A stretch of 35,833 bases of DNA from Bacteroidota bacterium (GCA_022708055.1 JAKIZK010000006.1:1-35833); one strand, 5' to 3'; positions 8,035 through 17,070 are shown, numbered from the stretch's first letter. The notes: a model not told the origin generated them from the letters alone. A program made the numbers and translations.

Positions 8035-9716
8035 TAATCCACTTCTCTTCTGTGCATATTCCATCTAAAACCAAATGACACAACTGAAGTATTTGAAGAA
8101 GTAATAGGAGCTGTTTTTGTATCTTGCTTTCTATAAACCGCATTGAATTCAAAAAACATATTTTCCTTCAACTCATAAGAAACCAGCAGGGAGCCATAAA
8201 AAACATTTGTCTTCCAGCCGCTGCCTATCGCATACCCATAATCACCTGATCTAAATGGTGCCTGATTAGGCAAAAAGATATTGCTGCCAAAACTCCGGCT
8301 GCTGCTATCTCTGCCTTGTGTATATGCAATGAGTTTTGCTACTACCAGCCATTTTGGTGCGGGTTGATATCTTGCTATACCAATGTACTCACTGAAATTG
8401 GCTCCCAGCGGATGCGCCAGCGGTTGATTATAATGTGTAAAATTGGCAACCGAATCATTATGCGACCAGGTAAAAGGCCTTGCCCGGTTATGCTCCAACT
8501 GCAAATCAAGATTACTGATACCAAATGCATCAATATATTTTACCCCTGCTTGTATAGCCCATTTGTTTGCCCAATAGCCACGGTTTTTAGTGATTTCAGA
8601 AAGTACAAACTCATCCAATACTAACTGACCATACAACTGAAATTTCTTTGCCACATTCGCTTTTAAATCAAGCCCGGCAAGCGAATTGTCAAAACTTCCA
8701 TTTTGAAACTCAATAGAACGATAAAAGATTATCGGGTTGAGGTATCCAAATTCAAAATGATCTTTGCGGCCGAAAACTACTGCTTCATATAGACCCATAT
8801 TCAACCACTTGGTAAGCGCAATATCTAAATGATGAATGGCTGCATACTTTTTTCCAATCAATCTATCGCCCGTTCTTTTTTCAGTATTGTGCAGTTCCAT
8901 AAAAAGATTCTGATAATTGATTTTCCAAATGCGTGTATTCAGTTTTAAAAACAAATTACTATTGCTTTGATCGCCCAGCATCATACTGCGGTAACCATTT
9001 CCAATAAAATTGCGGTCGTAAGCAAATGCAACATCTATATACTTAGTTACATTAAATGAAATACCACCACGAGCATCAAAATAATCGTAACCTGTTGTTT
9101 TAAAAGTTTTATAGTTTCCGGCACCCGGCACTGCCTCTCTTGCATTCACCCAATTTCTTACATAGAAAGGATCTTTTTCCTGATTATCAGTTAGATAAGT
9201 ATAGAAGCCGATTTTATTGGCAATTTTCCCCCGAAGTGACAGTCCTCTTGAGTTCAGATAAAGTGTTTCATCATTATCTTTTTCTTTTGCTACTACAAAC
9301 TGAATAACCGGATTCACCACCAAATCAAAATCTTTGGTATGCACTTCATACAAATTTGCAGGAGTTTTATAAAAATTTTTCCAGATTGATTTTTTGGAAG
9401 CATATTTCATCCGGTCTGCCACTGGCACATATTCCAGATTATTCAACATCACGCTTTTTACATTGTGTGCATCCACAGCTGATATCTTTTCATTGCCGTT
9501 CTGTTGCAGATAGTGACTTACTGCATTTATAGTATGTAGCCGTGTAAAAGGCCTGGTTTTAGAAAAATTGAAAAAAGAATCTGTACGGCTCTTTATTTCC
9601 ATCCTTTCCAATATAATATTAGCTTTATCGCCTTGCGGCAAAGAAACGGATTGAGAAAAAACGGAGCAGGGAAACAGGATAAGTAGTGCCCTTAAAACGG
9701 TTTGCTTAATTTGCAT
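8031..9716 (-). CDS. Wzi/RemB-like outer-membrane beta-barrel protein
   Basis: This protein of about 561 aa is exported by a signal peptide (MQIKQTVLRALLILFPCSVFSQ) and is probably an outer-membrane beta-barrel: it has many alternating strands, aromatic girdles and a terminal aromatic residue (REVDY). The pattern (ILERMEIKS near the mature N-terminus, then long repetitive strands such as YLNSRGLSLRGKIANKIGFYTYL and GYDYFDARGGISFNV) resembles the Bacteroidota capsule-assembly Wzi-type family that includes gliding protein RemB. A role in capsule anchoring or surface motility is inference. ATG 9716 gives the best signal peptide; ATG 9731 would add five residues. Its start lies only 31 bp from the pyrC ATG on the other strand. 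Confidence 0.7.
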   Translation of the reverse strand: MQIKQTVLRALLILFPCSVFSQSVSLPQGDKANIILERMEIKSRTDSFFNFSKTRPFTRLHTINAVSHYLQQNGNEKISAVDAHNVKSVMLNNLEYVPVADRMKYASKKSIWKNFYKTPANLYEVHTKDFDLVVNPVIQFVVAKEKDNDETLYLNSRGLSLRGKIANKIGFYTYLTDNQEKDPFYVRNWVNAREAVPGAGNYKTFKTTGYDYFDARGGISFNVTKYIDVAFAYDRNFIGNGYRSMMLGDQSNSNLFLKLNTRIWKINYQNLFMELHNTEKRTGDRLIGKKYAAIHHLDIALTKWLNMGLYEAVVFGRKDHFEFGYLNPIIFYRSIEFQNGSFDNSLAGLDLKANVAKKFQLYGQLVLDEFVLSEITKNRGYWANKWAIQAGVKYIDAFGISNLDLQLEHNRARPFTWSHNDSVANFTHYNQPLAHPLGANFSEYIGIARYQPAPKWLVVAKLIAYTQGRDSSSRSFGSNIFLPNQAPFRSGDYGYAIGSGWKTNVFYGSLLVSYELKENMFFEFNAVYRKQDTKTAPITSSNTSVVSFGFRWNMHRREVDY

Positions 9717-9747
9717 GGGTATTGGTTTCATTTCAATAAACAATAAT

Positions 9748-11091
9748 ATGCAAAAATACCTGATCAAAGATATTCAAGTTGTAAACGAAGGAAGGATTAT
9801 TAATGCAGATGTGTTAATAACGAACGGCAGAATAGAAAAACTGGCCTCACAGATCGCTCATGTTAACTCAAATTGCATTGAAATAATCGGAACAGGAAAA
9901 TATTTATTTCCCGGGTGTATTGACGATCAGGTACATTTTCGGGAACCGGGTCTTACACATAAAGCCACAATATATACCGAATCCAAAGCAGCTGTGGCAG
10001 GGGGTGTTACCAGTTTTATGGAAATGCCCAATACCATTCCCAATGCACTTACACAAGAACTGTTGGAAGATAAATATCAGATAGCGGCACAAACATCGCT
10101 TGCCAACTATTCATTCTTCATGGGAGTAAGCAATCAAAACACAGCAGAAGTGTTGAAAACAAATGAAAAAAGAAATGAGGTTTGTGGCATTAAAATATTT
10201 ATGGGAAGCAGTACCGGCAATATGCTGGTAGATAATCCGGGCACATTAGATACCATTTTCAGAGAAGCCGGACTACTGATCGCTACGCATTGTGAAAATG
10301 AATCTATCATTAAAAAAAATCTTGAAAATCTTAAGCAACAAGGAAAGACATTAACGGCGGCAGATCACCCAATTATACGAAATGAAGATGCCTGTTATGA
10401 ATCTTCATTATATGCCATACAAATAGCAAAGAAATACAATACCCGTTTACACATTTTGCATATCAGCACCGAAAAAGAGTTGCAGTTGTTTACTAACCTA
10501 TTCCCACTAAAAGAAAAACATATAACAGCGGAAGTATGTGTGCACCACTTACATTTTACCAGCCATGATTATGAAAGACTGGGTAATCTCATAAAATGTA
10601 ATCCGGCAATAAAAGCACAACACAACCGATCGGCGCTTTGGAAAGCATTACTCGACGACCGGCTCGATGTAATAGCCACCGACCATGCACCCCATACCTG
10701 GGATGAAAAAAATACAACATACGAAAATGCACATGCAGGGTTACCATTAGTACAGCATCCTTTATTATTAATGCTGCATTATTACAAAGAAGGATATATT
10801 ACTTTAGAAAAAATTGCAGAAAAAATGAGCCATGCAGTAGCGGATTGTTTTCAAATAAAAGACAGAGGCTATATCCGCGAAGGATTTCATGCCGATTTGG
10901 TTATTGCTGATTTGAATCTGCCTTACACAGTAACCAAAAGCAATATTTTATATAAATGTGGCTGGAGTCCATTAGAGAATTTTACATTTCCTGCATCTAT
11001 AACACATACATTCGTAAACGGCAATTTGGTATATCAAAACGGGACTTGGAATGAAACAACTAAAGGACAACGATTATTGTTTAATCGCTAA
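9748..11091 (+). CDS. pyrC: Dihydroorotase (PyrC), Bacteroidota type
   Basis: This zinc amidohydrolase closes N-carbamoyl-aspartate to dihydroorotate in pyrimidine synthesis (447 aa). Visible motifs: DDQVHFREPG (59-68), GIKIFMGSSTGN with the carboxylated-lysine candidate Lys149, THCE, HILHIST, and ATDHAPH with catalytic Asp312. The first metal-binding segment is D-x-Q-x-H where most class I enzymes have D-x-H-x-H, so His is Gln61. As I recall this replacement is typical of Bacteroidota dihydroorotases, so it does not by itself suggest loss of activity. ATG 9748 is used; another in-frame ATG at 9715 adds eleven residues and would overlap the start of the divergent barrel gene. The MutS-like gene follows after 32 bp on the same strand. 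Confidence 0.92.
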   Translation: MQKYLIKDIQVVNEGRIINADVLITNGRIEKLASQIAHVNSNCIEIIGTGKYLFPGCIDDQVHFREPGLTHKATIYTESKAAVAGGVTSFMEMPNTIPNALTQELLEDKYQIAAQTSLANYSFFMGVSNQNTAEVLKTNEKRNEVCGIKIFMGSSTGNMLVDNPGTLDTIFREAGLLIATHCENESIIKKNLENLKQQGKTLTAADHPIIRNEDACYESSLYAIQIAKKYNTRLHILHISTEKELQLFTNLFPLKEKHITAEVCVHHLHFTSHDYERLGNLIKCNPAIKAQHNRSALWKALLDDRLDVIATDHAPHTWDEKNTTYENAHAGLPLVQHPLLLMLHYYKEGYITLEKIAEKMSHAVADCFQIKDRGYIREGFHADLVIADLNLPYTVTKSNILYKCGWSPLENFTFPASITHTFVNGNLVYQNGTWNETTKGQRLLFNR

Positions 11092-11123
11092 AAAGCAATT
11101 ACCCATTCAATTATTCGAAGCTT

Positions 11124-12440
11124 ATGCAAATAGATAACACCAGTTTCAACGATATATCCATCTTCCACCACGAAGAAGAGTTTTCTATTTTCCATAAGTT
11201 AAATTTTACACGCACTGTTGGAGGCAGCGAATGGCTTCGCAAATTTTTTTGCGAACCACACAATGACCTGAAAAAAATTATCGGCACACAAAAAGTCATT
11301 CGCACTTTTATGGAGCATGTAAGCGACTGGCCTACTGATATCAGCAATGGCACCATGCTGGTCATGGAGAAGTTTATGGAGTATGCATTAGACCCCATCA
11401 GCGAGTCACCTGCTTCGCTCAATAATTTTTTTTACAAATGGCTGCACTCCGAAGATTATGCTTTGGTAAAATATTCGGTTCCGCATTTTGCAGATTTTTA
11501 TCGCGGTATTTGTAAAATAGCAGCACTGTTAGAAGATGTGGACTTGCCTATTCATATAAAAATTTACTTAGACAGAATAAATGGCATATTGAAAGAAGGA
11601 CCGTTACTGAAACTTGCAGCAACAGAACCGGGTGAAAAATTTTCAAAAAGCCAGCTTCTTTACTTTGCTTTTCACCTGCGAGGAAGATATAAGACCAATA
11701 CTCTGGAACTCATAGACATTTACAGCCGGCTGGATGCATGGTATGCAATGGCAGTGGCCGTAAAAACATATAACCTCAGTTTTCCTGAATTTATAGAACA
11801 GGAAAGTCCATTGGTAGATGCAAAAGGTTTGTATCATTTGCTGCTACCCCAGCCCATTGCTTATGATTTGCAAATGAATCCCGAACATAATTTTCTTTTT
11901 TTAACCGGGGCAAATATGGCAGGTAAAAGCACCTTGATTAAATCCATAGGTGCTGCTGTATTTCTGGCTCATATTGGAATGGGTGTGCCGGCTGCACATT
12001 TAAAACTCACTTTATTCAATGGACTGCTCAGCAATATTAATGTGGTGGACAATATAGCCAAAGGAGAAAGTTTTTTCTTCAACGAAGTACAACGCATAAA
12101 AAACACTATTGAAAAAATAAACGATGGAAAAAAATGGCTGGTGCTTATTGATGAGCTTTTTAAGGGCACCAATGTACAGGACGCCATGAAATGTTCATTG
12201 ACGGTAATCAAGGGTTTAATAAAAATCAAAAATTCACTTTTCATTCTCTCCACACACTTATATGAAATAGGTGAAGAACTAAAAAATTATCCAAACATTT
12301 CTTTCCGCTATTTTGAAACCAATGTCAATAACGAGCAATTAGAATTTAGCTACCAGCTCAAAGAGGGAATCAGTAATGATCGTATTGGTTACGTAATTTT
12401 AAAAAGAGAGAAAGTAGTGGACATGCTGGATAAATTATAG
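11124..12440 (+). CDS. Short MutS-family DNA-binding ATPase
   Basis: This 438-aa protein has the MutS core (domain III-like: LNFTRTVGGSEWLRKFF, residues about 27-43, and a long helical lever) and the ABC-type MutS ATPase (domain V). Walker A is GANMAGKST (262-270). Walker B is LVLIDELFKGT with Asp343-Glu344, followed by the switch ILSTH. The N-terminal mismatch-recognition domain and connector of true MutS are absent, so this is not the replicative mismatch-repair MutS. Such stand-alone MutS-related ATPases are common in Bacteroidota; their roles are unproven (recombination or branched-DNA handling by analogy to MutS2/MutS4/5). It is co-directional with pyrC and lacks the Smr nuclease domain of MutS2. 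Confidence 0.85.
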   Translation: MQIDNTSFNDISIFHHEEEFSIFHKLNFTRTVGGSEWLRKFFCEPHNDLKKIIGTQKVIRTFMEHVSDWPTDISNGTMLVMEKFMEYALDPISESPASLNNFFYKWLHSEDYALVKYSVPHFADFYRGICKIAALLEDVDLPIHIKIYLDRINGILKEGPLLKLAATEPGEKFSKSQLLYFAFHLRGRYKTNTLELIDIYSRLDAWYAMAVAVKTYNLSFPEFIEQESPLVDAKGLYHLLLPQPIAYDLQMNPEHNFLFLTGANMAGKSTLIKSIGAAVFLAHIGMGVPAAHLKLTLFNGLLSNINVVDNIAKGESFFFNEVQRIKNTIEKINDGKKWLVLIDELFKGTNVQDAMKCSLTVIKGLIKIKNSLFILSTHLYEIGEELKNYPNISFRYFETNVNNEQLEFSYQLKEGISNDRIGYVILKREKVVDMLDKL

Positions 12441-12535
12441 CTTGTTCACTTTAAATTTTGGCAGATTCTTAATGTAACAGATGTCAAATAATCAGGAATG
12501 CAAATCTATATTTCGTATATTTACAGTACAGAAAA

Positions 12536-12796
12536 ATGAAAAAAGAAAGACCGCATATTATCAATCCTGCATTGCTTTGGGAGTATGATTTGGAGACTTT
12601 CAATTATGAAAAATCTTACAAAATTGTGATTGAAAGAGTACTTGAAAGAGGTAATCTTGATGAATGGAGAGAAATGATGAAACTTTATTCTAAAGATCAA
12701 ATACTTGAAACTATTGAATGGAGTGCTCAATTAGATAAAAGGGATAAAGATTTTTCAAAATTTTTTCTAACCTCAGGTTTTCTAAATGTTGCATAA
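12536..12796 (+). CDS. DUF6922-like putative antitoxin of AbiEii-type pair
   Basis: This small protein (86 aa) has the pattern LLWEYDLETFNYEKSYKIVIERVLERGNLDEW, a compact helical domain that in Bacteroidota often precedes an AbiEii-family nucleotidyltransferase. I assign it to the DUF6922-like group from memory of this pattern. It overlaps the start of the next gene by 11 bp (ATG 12786 inside its last codons), the usual antitoxin-then-toxin coupling. In AbiE systems the antitoxin represses its own operon and counteracts the toxin. No winged-helix domain typical of AbiEi is visible, so the neutralising mechanism is unknown. An A/T-rich stretch with TATATTTC/TATATTTA (about 12508-12524) may hold its promoter. 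Confidence 0.7.
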   Translation: MKKERPHIINPALLWEYDLETFNYEKSYKIVIERVLERGNLDEWREMMKLYSKDQILETIEWSAQLDKRDKDFSKFFLTSGFLNVA

Positions 12797-13430
12797 AGAC
12801 CCAAGAATTATTGCCCCTGGCACTTTTAAACTCATTCAAGAATTGCAGGCTATTTCAAAGTTGAGAGATTTTTTTCTTGTTGGAGGCACGTCGCGTGCAT
12901 TACAGCTTGGCCATCGCAATTCTATAGATATTGATTTATTTACCCAAAATGAATTTGAGGCTGAACAGATTGAGAGATGGCTAAAATCCAAGTTTAATCT
13001 TGCAATAACAAGAGCAAGAAAAAATCTATTATTGGCCGTAGTCAACAACATCAAAACAGATTTCATTCGTCACGACTATAAAATCCTATTTCCACCACAA
13101 ACAGAAGAAGGAATTCGTTTTTTTGGATTAGAAGATATTACTGCAATGAAACTACACGCCATCGTGCAAAGCGGTAAACGATTGAAAGATTTTATCAATG
13201 TTTACTTCTTAATGGAACATTTCAGCCTCAGTCAGATGCACGAATTTTATGCAGCAAAGTATCCTCACTCATATCCAATGATTGCCATTAAAGCAGTGAA
13301 CTATTTTGATGACATTGATGAAAATATTGACCCACCCAAACTACTAAAACCATTGCCACTTACAAAAATTATTGACCGCATACAGCTGGCAACCCAGCAA
13401 CCTGCAAAAATATTTAAACCTGAAGCATGA
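12786..13430 (+). CDS. AbiEii-family nucleotidyltransferase (putative toxin)
   Basis: This 214-aa protein carries the AbiEii/AbiGii nucleotidyltransferase signature: FLVGGTSRALQLGHRNSIDIDLF, with GGTS at 33-36 and the metal-binding D48-x-D50 after the family spacing. A second block, GLEDITAMKLHAIVQSGKRLKDFINVYFLM, gives the conserved Asp/Lys helix. AbiEii toxins in known systems transfer nucleotides to target RNAs and stop growth, and the pairs can abort phage infection. All core residues look intact; the usual K-D-x-x-D at the end is KDFIN here. It is coupled by overlap to the DUF6922-like gene upstream, and its TGA overlaps the peptidase ATG downstream (ATGA, 13427-13430). Confidence 0.85.
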   Translation: MLHKDPRIIAPGTFKLIQELQAISKLRDFFLVGGTSRALQLGHRNSIDIDLFTQNEFEAEQIERWLKSKFNLAITRARKNLLLAVVNNIKTDFIRHDYKILFPPQTEEGIRFFGLEDITAMKLHAIVQSGKRLKDFINVYFLMEHFSLSQMHEFYAAKYPHSYPMIAIKAVNYFDDIDENIDPPKLLKPLPLTKIIDRIQLATQQPAKIFKPEA

Positions 13431-15034
13431 TAAAAAACTGTCTTTTATTTTTACTGTTTACAACAACCACATCTTTATCGAACGCACAAGATCAAACAGA
13501 TATTCTGCACTATACATTCCGGCTGCAGTTAAACGACAAAAACGACTCGATTTTTGGAACTACGACGATCCGTTTTATTGCTCCTAAGCAAACCCAGTCT
13601 ATTTCTCTTGATCTGCAAAATATTAATACATCCGGAAAAGGAATGATGGTAACCCGGATAAATGATGATTCAAATAGCAAGGAAAAAATCCCGTTTACTC
13701 ATCAAAACAATAAACTGGTTTTGAATCTTACAGATTATAAACGAACTAACGATACTTTACAACTTAACATTTTTTATAAAGGCATTCCTGCTGATGGGCT
13801 TATCATCTCAAAAAATAAATATGGCAACCGAACTTTCTTCTCCGATAACTGGCCCGATAGGGCACACTACTGGCTGCCCTGCAACGACCGCCCTGACGAT
13901 AAAGCCTCTTTTGAATTTTTAGTTACGGCACCCGATCATTACCAGGTAATTTCAAACGGTGTATTGGTGGAAGAATCCAATTTGAAAAACAATTTAAAAC
14001 TTACGCATTGGAAAGAAGAAATTTCATTGCCCACCAAAATAATGGTGATAGGTGTCGCTTCATTTGCGGTTAATTATATTGGCAACGTAAATGATTGTAT
14101 TCCGGTTAGTAGTTGGGTTTTTCCCGAAAATAAAGAAGCAGGATTTTATGATTATGCAATGGCAAAAGATATTTTAAATTTTTACATCAATTATATTGGA
14201 CCATACCCATACAAGAAACTGGCAAATGTGCAATCCAAAACAATCTTTGGCGGCATGGAAAATGCCGGAGCCATTTTCTATCACGAAAACTCGGTAGTGG
14301 GTCATCGCGAAGAAGAATCGTTATTTGCACATGAAATCGTGCATCAGTGGTTTGGCGATATGGCCAGCGAGCAAAACTTTTCTCACCTCTGGCTCAGTGA
14401 AGGGTTTGCCACTTATCTTACCCATATTTATTACGAAACAAAATATGGAACTGATGAGTTTCGTACAAGATTGATTACCGACAGAAATGAAGTAATCGCT
14501 TATTTAAAATATGCCGACAAACCTATTGTAGATTCCATTACTCCCAGGCGACAATTAATAAACACGAATAACTATGCCCGTGCCGGTTGGGTGTTGCACA
14601 TGCTGCGCAATAAAGTAGGCGATACCATTTTTCACACAATCATCCAGTCATACTACGAAAGCTATAAGGGAAAAAATGCATACACAAAAGATTTTCAGAA
14701 AGTGGCGGAAAAAATAAGCGGCCAATCGCTTGATAGTTTTTTTGATCAATGGCTTTACAGTCCCGATATTCCAAAACTGGCTATCAACTGGAAATACAAT
14801 GACAAAAGCAAGCAAATCTTACTAACTGTAACTCAAAAACAACAATCAGCAGCATTTCAATTTCCGTTGGAAATAGCATGGTCTTCAGGCAATATGCCAA
14901 ACACTATTCAAAAACTAGAGATTAGTAAGAAAGAAGAAACTTTTACTATTTCGGCACCAGCAAAACCAGCACAGTTAATCGTTGATCCATACACTAAATT
15001 ATTATTTGAAGGCATACTTACAGAAACCAAATAA
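13427..15034 (+). CDS. Secreted M1-family zinc aminopeptidase
   Basis: This 535-aa protein begins with a signal peptide (MIKNCLLFLLFTTTTSLSNAQ), so it acts in the periplasm or outside. M1 peptidases remove N-terminal residues from peptides. It has the exopeptidase motif GGMEN (275-279, a variant of GAMEN), the zinc site H302-E-I-V-H306 with third ligand Glu325 in WLSEGFATY (spacing HExxH-x18-E), and NYARAGWVLHMLR, which carries the usual downstream Tyr. It lacks the large C-terminal domain of PepN and has a short beta-domain, like other Bacteroidota secreted M1 enzymes. The ATG overlaps the toxin stop by ATGA, so translation is probably coupled, although a functional link is doubtful. Confidence 0.92.
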   Translation: MIKNCLLFLLFTTTTSLSNAQDQTDILHYTFRLQLNDKNDSIFGTTTIRFIAPKQTQSISLDLQNINTSGKGMMVTRINDDSNSKEKIPFTHQNNKLVLNLTDYKRTNDTLQLNIFYKGIPADGLIISKNKYGNRTFFSDNWPDRAHYWLPCNDRPDDKASFEFLVTAPDHYQVISNGVLVEESNLKNNLKLTHWKEEISLPTKIMVIGVASFAVNYIGNVNDCIPVSSWVFPENKEAGFYDYAMAKDILNFYINYIGPYPYKKLANVQSKTIFGGMENAGAIFYHENSVVGHREEESLFAHEIVHQWFGDMASEQNFSHLWLSEGFATYLTHIYYETKYGTDEFRTRLITDRNEVIAYLKYADKPIVDSITPRRQLINTNNYARAGWVLHMLRNKVGDTIFHTIIQSYYESYKGKNAYTKDFQKVAEKISGQSLDSFFDQWLYSPDIPKLAINWKYNDKSKQILLTVTQKQQSAAFQFPLEIAWSSGNMPNTIQKLEISKKEETFTISAPAKPAQLIVDPYTKLLFEGILTETK

Positions 15035-15083
15035 AATAGCTTTATTATTTTCAAAATTGTAACTTAGGGCAATAAGCAGCGTT

Positions 15084-16178
15084 ATGTCTGACAATCCACG
15101 AATACCTGAAAATAATTACAACAGCTCCGCAGGTCGAAGCAGCAGTGGACCATCACACCCTTCCGACAATTTGCAATCGGGGCAATACAATCCACAGCCA
15201 TCAAATAATCCGCCGCCAAAGATTCATGTAAAAAATCTCGCAGTTGGCGCTATTGTCACCATCATTACTTCTACTATCGTTTTTCTAATTACACAAAACT
15301 TAAGAAAACCGGAAGGAAATAATTTTCAAAAGAAAAAAGAAGCCACCGTAGAAACCTGGAAATCATTTGTAGGTTATGAAAATGCGTATTTCAGAAATAT
15401 GATGTCTTATCAAAATTCGGCGGCAACCGATGGACTCGATGGTTTTTTAAATTCAATAAAAACCGAATCCCAAAAATTTGTAACCGACGTTGAAGATTTA
15501 AAAAGAAGAAAAAATATAGATGAAGACCTCATTAAAGTTTTTAATAAAAGAATTGAAAACGAAAAAAACTCCATTCCGCCTGTTGAAAAATATTATCAAA
15601 CATTGACTGCAATTGCCAATAGCAAAAAGCCGCTTAAAGAAATAAAAGAAGCATCCACTAATGAAATGATTCGGTTTGCCACACTTACCAATGGCATGTA
15701 TGAAAGAAATATGAATGACCTAAAGGAAATAGCCAAAGTACTTGCAGATAGGTACGGCGGTACTTTTTCTATGGATGAGTTTTTAATGGTACAGCAAGCC
15801 CCGGGTTTAATGCAGAAAAACGATTCATTAATTCAATTTTTGCAAAACATAGTTTTAGACAGTAGTGGTAATATTATTGAAAATAAAAATTTTGTAACAC
15901 AAATCAATCCCGATCTTATTATTGGCAAATGGGCAACAGAGGGTGCGGTAGTTACCCTTTCAAAAGACAACAAAGTATCATGGATAGAAACAGAAGGGGC
16001 TACCGCCAATGGTAGCTGGAAAATAGAGAAAGACAAATTAGTGATCATGGCTACCAGCCAGCCTTCCGGCGAAATCATCAATTGGCGCTTTAACCTTAGC
16101 AATGTTTCAGCAAATGCCTTTACACTGGTACAGGATGGGGCACCTTATGAAATTTACCAAATGGTAAGAAGCAACTAA
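15084..16178 (+). CDS. Membrane-anchored protein of unknown function, paralogue 1 (lipocalin-like C-terminus)
   Basis: I do not recognise a named family. The 364-aa protein has a low-complexity N-terminus rich in Pro, Ser and Asn (1-46), one membrane helix (about 52-71), a long helical, possibly coiled-coil region (about 80-250) and a C-terminal beta domain. That domain starts LIIGKWATEG, with GSWKIEKDKLVIMA later; the G-x-W and repeated strands resemble small lipocalin-like domains. The topology suggests a cytoplasmic disordered tail and an extracytoplasmic sensor or scaffold, but the reverse is not excluded. The next gene is a diverged paralogue with the same architecture (KKEA..WKS after the helix; NIDEDLIKVFNKRIENEK matching LIDEKLKTVIDRTISRFE). 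TAACTTAG at 15060-15067 is a one-mismatch -7 element. Confidence 0.75.
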   Translation: MSDNPRIPENNYNSSAGRSSSGPSHPSDNLQSGQYNPQPSNNPPPKIHVKNLAVGAIVTIITSTIVFLITQNLRKPEGNNFQKKKEATVETWKSFVGYENAYFRNMMSYQNSAATDGLDGFLNSIKTESQKFVTDVEDLKRRKNIDEDLIKVFNKRIENEKNSIPPVEKYYQTLTAIANSKKPLKEIKEASTNEMIRFATLTNGMYERNMNDLKEIAKVLADRYGGTFSMDEFLMVQQAPGLMQKNDSLIQFLQNIVLDSSGNIIENKNFVTQINPDLIIGKWATEGAVVTLSKDNKVSWIETEGATANGSWKIEKDKLVIMATSQPSGEIINWRFNLSNVSANAFTLVQDGAPYEIYQMVRSN

Positions 16179-16230
16179 CCGAAATTCAAAATTTTTCTTA
16201 TTATCTTGCTCCACCTTAAAAAAATAAACT

Positions 16231-17070
16231 ATGGCAGGCGTTCCGCATGGAGAAAATATTTGGAAAACCATCATTCTGGGTATTCTTATTACAGTAGCAG
16301 GTTATCTCATTGTACATTTTATTACCGATAAAAAGGATCATAAGAAAGAAGTAAAAGAGAAAAAAGAAGCAAATGAAAATGTTTGGAAATCGGCTAACGA
16401 TTACATTAAAAGTGCATCTAAAAAATTTGAAAACATTGCCTGTTTTTCTTGTGATTATTCAATGATGAAGACTGAGATGATGCGGGAACTGGATCAGGAT
16501 TGTAATAGCCTTCGCAACCTTAAAGAAGAAAAATTAATAGATGAAAAACTCAAAACTGTAATTGACCGAACCATCAGTCGTTTTGAAGGAATGAAACCTG
16601 TATTTTCAAAATTCATAGATAGCATTATTGGAATCAGAGATGCTAATCCCGATAATCCGGACGCAGAACGTATCAAACAAGTCTATCAAACTTTCATAAC
16701 CAGTAAAATGAGATTAGACACAGCTGATAATGAAGAAATTGATCGTTTATTTGGCTCCATAAATAAGGAATATAAAATAGAATTACAAAGACAGATTATA
16801 ATTCCCGAAAAAGAATATGATAAATTGCCGGGCGACTGGATGGTAGAATGTAAATCTGTTTTCCATTTTTTTAATGACGGAAAAGTAAAAATTACGATTG
16901 GCGGAGAAGAAGTAAATGGTACATGGAGCCGTGATAAATATACTTTATCACTTGATTTGGAAAATGGTGAAAAGTTGGAGTATGAAATTCTCCAGATCAA
17001 CAGTAATATATTACAATTACAGCCGGATATAGCCAATTCGCCTCCCATTGGTCTATGCAGGTCTAAATAA
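16231..17070 (+). CDS. Membrane-anchored protein of unknown function, paralogue 2
   Basis: This 279-aa protein is homologous to the preceding gene by architecture and by aligned segments, but lacks the Pro/Ser-rich N-terminal tail. One membrane helix is at about 12-31 (WKTIILGILITVAGYLIVHFI), followed by a highly charged KKDHKKEVKEKKE stretch, a helical region and a C-terminal beta domain opening LPGDWMVECKSVFHFF and containing NGTWSRDKYTLSL, a lipocalin-like pattern. It has a C-x-x-C (ACFSCDY) not present in its paralogue. It lies 52 bp behind paralogue 1 and 25 bp before the YifB/ComM gene, so the three may be co-transcribed. Function is unknown; the charged segment after the helix suggests the N-terminus faces out or the helix is a signal anchor. 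Confidence 0.75.
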   Translation: MAGVPHGENIWKTIILGILITVAGYLIVHFITDKKDHKKEVKEKKEANENVWKSANDYIKSASKKFENIACFSCDYSMMKTEMMRELDQDCNSLRNLKEEKLIDEKLKTVIDRTISRFEGMKPVFSKFIDSIIGIRDANPDNPDAERIKQVYQTFITSKMRLDTADNEEIDRLFGSINKEYKIELQRQIIIPEKEYDKLPGDWMVECKSVFHFFNDGKVKITIGGEEVNGTWSRDKYTLSLDLENGEKLEYEILQINSNILQLQPDIANSPPIGLCRSK

